Source: an uncultured Clostridium sp. | Lineage (GTDB): Bacteria > Bacillota > Clostridia > Lachnospirales > Lachnospiraceae | Direction of reading: 5' to 3' | Assembly: GCA_958349075.1 (NCBI GenBank) | Contig: CATWBR010000220.1 | Coordinates: 1-7,386, forward strand | DNA length: 7,386 nucleotides | Shown: positions 4,447-7,386 of the stretch, piece by piece | Layout of the letters: every line of letters begins with the position of its first letter | How positions within the stretch are numbered: the first letter of the stretch is position 1 | Program-made: the position numbers and the translations under genes | Notes under the pieces: generated by a model | Seen by the model: only the letters and a program-made list of their open reading frames with translations | What the model was told of the DNA's origin: nothing | The model's database searches: none

Positions 4447-6886
4447 TGCCGGACCAGAATTCTTCCAGCTTTTTTCTGACCGTTCGAAGCGTCACCCTGC
4501 TGCAATCGCTCCATTCTCTGGGAAACAGTTCCCGGTAGTCATTCCTCAGAAACCTGTCGTCGAGAAGCAGGATGATCCCCTTATCGGCAGCAGTCCTGAT
4601 TACACGCCCCGCAGCCTGCATGACTTTATTCATACCCGGATACTGATAGGAGAAGGCAAATCCCTCCTGTTCTTCCTCATCAAAATATCCCTTAAGTATC
4701 TCCTGTTCCGTACATACCATAGGAAGTCCCGTTCCAACGATGACAGCCCCAATCAGTCTTTCTTCTTTCAAATCAATTCCTTCTGAAAACAGGCCTCCCA
4801 TGACACAGCATGCCACCAGCGAATGATCCCGATCCTTCTCAAATTCCTTTAAAAAATCCTCACGTTCCGAATCGCTCATCCGGTTTCCCTGTGCCAGCCA
4901 CTCAATACCGTCTTCCGGCTCCGCCTGCGGTTTTAGCCCGTATTCCGGCCCTGCCGTTAATCCGGCTTCCGCCATTAATTCATCCTCTCCGTCCGGGCGC
5001 ACGATCTGTCCTCCGTCCACCAGCTCCAGGACACGGTTCATATACTGATAGGAAGGAAAAAAAACGATATAATTTCCCTTCTTCACCTCCGCCGCCTGAC
5101 GGATATATTCCAGTATCTTCTTGTATTCACTCCGGTTCCTTCTTGTGTAGCGGCTTGTCACATCGGAAGCCGCCAGCAGAAGGCGGTTCTCCTGCGGAAA
5201 CGGTGAGTTGACGTATACCGTATAGTCTTCCTCATCATTGCTTAAAAGCTGTCTGTAATACTTGATGGGAAGCAGGGTTGCCGAGAAAAACACCGTGCTG
5301 TTTCCCTGCGCAAGGCATTCTCCGATATGGACGATGGGATTCACACATAGCAGTTTTATTATAAAGTTCCCATACTCCGTCATTTCCGTATAAATGCGGT
5401 AATGTTCGTCCACCCTCTCATAAATATTAAGGAAGTTTCTGACGCAAAAATAGAAATCCAGCAGCTCCTCCCGTCCGTCGTTCCCCTTAAAATCATCCAT
5501 GAACTTTTCCAGTACCGGGAACAGGGAGGTCAGCGCCGTCACCAGATGATCCGCATCGGGAAGGATTTGCCATCCCTCACTGTCACGTTTCATCTCCAGC
5601 AAAATTTTATTGACGCGCTCCAACTGCCTTGTAAGTCCCGCGGACTTCTCCTTCACAAGGCGCTTTGCCGCCAGCACGTCCTCTTTTACCAGGACGGCGC
5701 TGTACATCTCCCGCGCCCTCGGCACCAGGTTATGGGCCTCGTCAATCAGGAAAATATATTCTCCCTTGGCTCCGTCCGCAAAATAGCGTTTGAGCCGGAC
5801 ATCGGGATCAAAAACATAATTGTAATCACAGATAATGCCGTCCACAAAACTGCTGATATCGAGGCAGAATTCAAATGGGCAGACCTGGAATTTTTCCGCA
5901 TACCGGAGTATTACATCCCTCGTTATCCCGAATTCCCTGTGGACGATCTCATAGACCGCATCATTCACTCTGTCAAAGTGGCCTTTTGCATAGGGACAGG
6001 CATCCGGATTGCATTCCGGTTTATCCAGAAAACAGAGCTTATCCTTGGCTGTTATGGTAACGGAACGGAAATAAAGACCGCGCTCCCTCAGAATGGCAAA
6101 GGCCTCCTCCGCCACCCCTCTCGTGATTGTTTTGGCCGTCAGGTAAAAAAGTTTATCTCCATGACCCTCTCCAATCGCTTTTAAGCTGGGAAATACGGTG
6201 GAAAGCGTCTTTCCAATTCCGGTAGGCGCCTGGATAAAAAGTTTCCGTCTTCTGGCCTCCGTCCTGTATACGCTGACCGCCAGCTCCCTCTGCCCTTCCC
6301 TGTAATGAAATGGGAATTCCAGTTCTTTCAGGGATTCATCACGGCGTTCCGCATTGTGGTGCAGATATCTGGCCCACTTGACATACTCGTGGATCAGGCC
6401 CATAAACCATACCTTCAGTTCCTCCGTGGTCTTGATTACCTGGAACCGTTTTATCTCTTCCGTGTCCAGATTACAGTAGGTTACCTGTATCGTCAGTTCG
6501 TCCAGGTTCTCCTCCGAACCGTAAAAGTATCCATAGCACATAGCCTGGGCCAGATGGATTTCCACTGCCTCTTCCAAATCTCCGATATCCATGTAAACGC
6601 CCTTGATCTCATCGATCGTTGCGCGGTTTCCCTCCCGGATAATGCCGTCGGCTCTCCCTTCCACCAGAATTTCAAAGCCGTCCTCCTCCACGGTGCACTT
6701 TAGCACAACCTCGGACCGATAGCCGGAACCCATCTTTTTCTGGATCTTCCGGTGAATGCGGCCTCCCGCAAGCATGGCCTCTTTCTGGTCAATTGCGGTT
6801 CTTCTGTTATCTATATCGCCGGAGCGCAGGACAAATTCGACCAGGTTCCGCACAGAAACCCGTATCTGTTTTCCTTTCATCTCCAT
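4442..6886 (-). CDS. PD-(D/E)XK nuclease fused to XPD/DinG-type iron-sulfur helicase
   Basis: This 814-residue protein is a superfamily 2 DNA helicase of the Rad3/XPD/DinG class with an N-terminal nuclease-like domain. Residues 1-185 carry a RecB/Cas4-like pattern: H45, D80 (GRADGI), E93-x-K95 (IDEIKG) and QxxxY (Q114/Y118). The helicase starts near 190: Walker A APTGIGKT (220-227), DEAH (382-385), SATLLP (535-540), VFFPSYQ (608-614), GGLFSEGIDL (697-706) and QAAGRVIRT (757-765). Between Walker A and DEAH lie C285, C292, C297 and C336 (CPFEFC, with C341 close by), spaced as expected for the 4Fe-4S cluster of this class. Such helicases unwind DNA 5' to 3' in repair or replication-conflict resolution; pairing with a nuclease suggests processing of DNA ends or flaps. 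Two in-frame ATGs (6886 and 6880) are possible: AAGG lies 4 and 10 bases ahead of them respectively, and GGGAGG further upstream. It follows the HPr-like gene's terminator, so it is probably its own unit, but no strong promoter is visible. Confidence 0.93.
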   Translation of the reverse strand: MEMKGKQIRVSVRNLVEFVLRSGDIDNRRTAIDQKEAMLAGGRIHRKIQKKMGSGYRSEVVLKCTVEEDGFEILVEGRADGIIREGNRATIDEIKGVYMDIGDLEEAVEIHLAQAMCYGYFYGSEENLDELTIQVTYCNLDTEEIKRFQVIKTTEELKVWFMGLIHEYVKWARYLHHNAERRDESLKELEFPFHYREGQRELAVSVYRTEARRRKLFIQAPTGIGKTLSTVFPSLKAIGEGHGDKLFYLTAKTITRGVAEEAFAILRERGLYFRSVTITAKDKLCFLDKPECNPDACPYAKGHFDRVNDAVYEIVHREFGITRDVILRYAEKFQVCPFEFCLDISSFVDGIICDYNYVFDPDVRLKRYFADGAKGEYIFLIDEAHNLVPRAREMYSAVLVKEDVLAAKRLVKEKSAGLTRQLERVNKILLEMKRDSEGWQILPDADHLVTALTSLFPVLEKFMDDFKGNDGREELLDFYFCVRNFLNIYERVDEHYRIYTEMTEYGNFIIKLLCVNPIVHIGECLAQGNSTVFFSATLLPIKYYRQLLSNDEEDYTVYVNSPFPQENRLLLAASDVTSRYTRRNRSEYKKILEYIRQAAEVKKGNYIVFFPSYQYMNRVLELVDGGQIVRPDGEDELMAEAGLTAGPEYGLKPQAEPEDGIEWLAQGNRMSDSEREDFLKEFEKDRDHSLVACCVMGGLFSEGIDLKEERLIGAVIVGTGLPMVCTEQEILKGYFDEEEQEGFAFSYQYPGMNKVMQAAGRVIRTAADKGIILLLDDRFLRNDYRELFPREWSDCSRVTLRTVRKKLEEFWSGK

Positions 6887-6939
6887 CTGTCCTTCTCCCT
6901 CCCGACTGCGTCAATACAAATGAATTCCTCTGGTTCGAT

Positions 6940-6966
6940 AAAAAGAAAAAGAGACTGCAGTCTCCC
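6940..6966 (-). terminator. Rho-independent terminator of the HPr-like gene
   Basis: The palindrome GAGACTGCAGTCTC (6951-6964) folds on the minus strand into a 5-pair stem with a TGCA loop, extended by two G-U pairs (6965-6966 with 6949-6950). It is followed by an 11-base tract of T with one C (6950-6940). It starts 36 bases after the HPr-like stop codon and separates that gene from the helicase. Confidence 0.8.
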
Positions 6967-7002
6967 GCAATCCCTTTTCTCAAATTGTATGCAAAAAATC
7001 AA

Positions 7003-7245
7003 TTAAGCAGCCGTGATGGCCTTTACCGCCATCCTATCAAGAAATGCTTCAAAATCTTTATTCTCTCCGTTATATTCTACTGTCAGTACTCTCGTCATAT
7101 CAAGGCTCATTACGCCTAAAATAGATTTGGCGTCAATCACGACGCGGTTATAAAATACATCAATATCGAAATCGCATTTCGTTGCAGCTGCTACAAAATT
7201 TTTTGCATCTTCTACAGTTCCTAACATAATTCTTCTCTGTTTCAT
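7003..7245 (-). CDS. HPr-like protein lacking the phosphorylated histidine
   Basis: This 80-residue protein resembles HPr, the small cytosolic phosphocarrier of the sugar phosphotransferase system. The best match is residues 39-49, AKSILGVMSLD, the HPr segment holding regulatory Ser46 (here S41). Counting back 31 residues to the His15 site gives T10. The GLHARPA motif is replaced by LGTVEDA, so both the phospho-His and its neighbouring Arg are missing, and phosphate transfer from Enzyme I is not expected. Keeping the Ser site recalls Crh of Bacillus, an HPr paralog with His changed to Gln that works with CcpA, but equivalence is not shown. The start was set at ATG 7245 rather than an upstream TTG at 7251, because AAAGGAG (7254-7260) lies 8 bases from the ATG and only 2 from the TTG. 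The gene is monocistronic, with a near-consensus promoter and its own terminator. Confidence 0.82.
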   Translation of the reverse strand: MKQRRIMLGTVEDAKNFVAAATKCDFDIDVFYNRVVIDAKSILGVMSLDMTRVLTVEYNGENKDFEAFLDRMAVKAITAA

Positions 7246-7253
7246 AATCAAAA

Positions 7254-7260
7254 CTCCTTT
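7254..7260 (-). promoter_or_regulatory. Ribosome binding site of the HPr-like gene
   Basis: The minus strand reads AAAGGAG, 8 bases before ATG 7245. The spacing selects this ATG over the in-frame TTG at 7251. Confidence 0.8.
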
Positions 7261-7293
7261 AACTGGTGCAACTTATTGCTGATTCAATTAATA

Positions 7294-7322
7294 CTTATAG
7301 CATTAATCGCGAATTTTGTCAA
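7294..7322 (-). promoter_or_regulatory. Strong sigma-A promoter of the HPr-like gene
   Basis: On the minus strand, a perfect -35 TTGACA (7317-7322) is followed by a 17-base spacer and -10 TATAAG (7294-7299, 5 of 6). This leaves a 5' leader of roughly 40 bases. Immediately upstream (7323-7350) are alternating A and T tracts like an UP element, so high expression is expected. Confidence 0.82.
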
Positions 7323-7333
7323 ATTATATTTGA

Positions 7334-7371
7334 GAAAAAATCATTTTTTCCTTTGTTCATTATTGACAAAG
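7334..7371. repeat. Two abutting inverted repeats upstream of the HPr-like promoter
   Basis: The first is GAAAAAA-TCA-TTTTTTC (7334-7350), perfect 7-base arms. The second is CTTTGT (7351-7356) with ACAAAG (7366-7371) around a 9-base centre. The first overlaps the likely UP element; the second could be a protein-binding site. The plus strand also reads TTGACA at 7363-7368, possibly a -35 box of a rightward promoter running off the window, which cannot be judged here. Confidence 0.45.
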
Positions 7372-7386
7372 CGCTCCAGGTTATAC

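Noticed and set aside
5402..6184. 260-codon open frame on the plus strand opposite the helicase gene
   Set aside because: It is antisense to conserved helicase motifs, has no recognisable family features, and is explained as a shadow of the real gene.
4442..6886. Defence-system reading of the nuclease-helicase (for example a Cas4/CasDinG-like role)
   Set aside because: No CRISPR repeats, cas genes, toxins or other defence genes are in the window, and the neighbours are metabolic or regulatory genes.
6887..6939. Promoter for the helicase gene
   Set aside because: Only weak matches (TTTATC-N17-TTGTAT) were found; not enough to annotate.
6752..7119. Plus-strand open frames across the helicase start and HPr-like gene
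   Set aside because: They run through a terminator palindrome and the HPr-like gene and show no protein-like motif.

Overview
The window looks like chromosomal DNA of a Gram-positive Firmicute. A gut Lachnospiraceae / Clostridium cluster XIVa type organism is my best guess. The reasons are purine-rich Shine-Dalgarno sites (AAAGGAG, AAGGGGG), textbook sigma-A promoter elements, U-tract terminators, roughly balanced base composition in the genes with AT-rich spacers, and gene families common in that group. No tRNA, rRNA, CRISPR array, insertion sequence, phage gene or attachment site was seen. Genes are densely packed and no gene-free stretch exceeds about 210 bases.

Layout from left to right. 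(1) A leftward run occupies 49-3255. In transcription order it holds two tandem M14-type succinylglutamate desuccinylase/aspartoacylase paralogs (2320-3255, then 1382-2320, overlapping as TGATG), a short sigma-70-like protein (710-1288) and a histidine phosphatase (49-696). (2) A 206-base divergent spacer carries back-to-back promoters and a dyad inside the leftward promoter. (3) A rightward LysR-type regulator (3462-4364) is the likely regulator of the paralog pair. (4) A long hairpin at 4393-4446 serves as a shared terminator for the LysR gene and the convergent gene. (5) A leftward nuclease-helicase fusion of the XPD/DinG class fills 4442-6886. (6) A leftward HPr-like gene (7003-7245) has its own terminator and a strong promoter with an A/T-rich upstream element.

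How the parts fit. The LysR gene and the two paralogs look like one metabolic module: a regulator diverging from an acyl-amino-acid amidohydrolase-like pair whose substrate cannot be read from sequence. The sigma-like and phosphatase genes may be read as a distal part of the same transcript or as their own unit; no strong promoter is visible in the 93-base gap before them. The helicase is a separate DNA-metabolism gene and the HPr-like gene a separate regulatory or sugar-transport-related gene.

A recurring theme is family members that have lost key residues. The second aspartoacylase paralog lacks two zinc ligands and the catalytic Glu. The sigma-like protein lacks recognisable promoter-melting and -35-binding regions. 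The HPr-like protein lacks the phosphorylated His but keeps the regulatory Ser. I do not see a clear new defence or mobile system. The catalytically intact/degenerate amidohydrolase pair is the most unusual arrangement.
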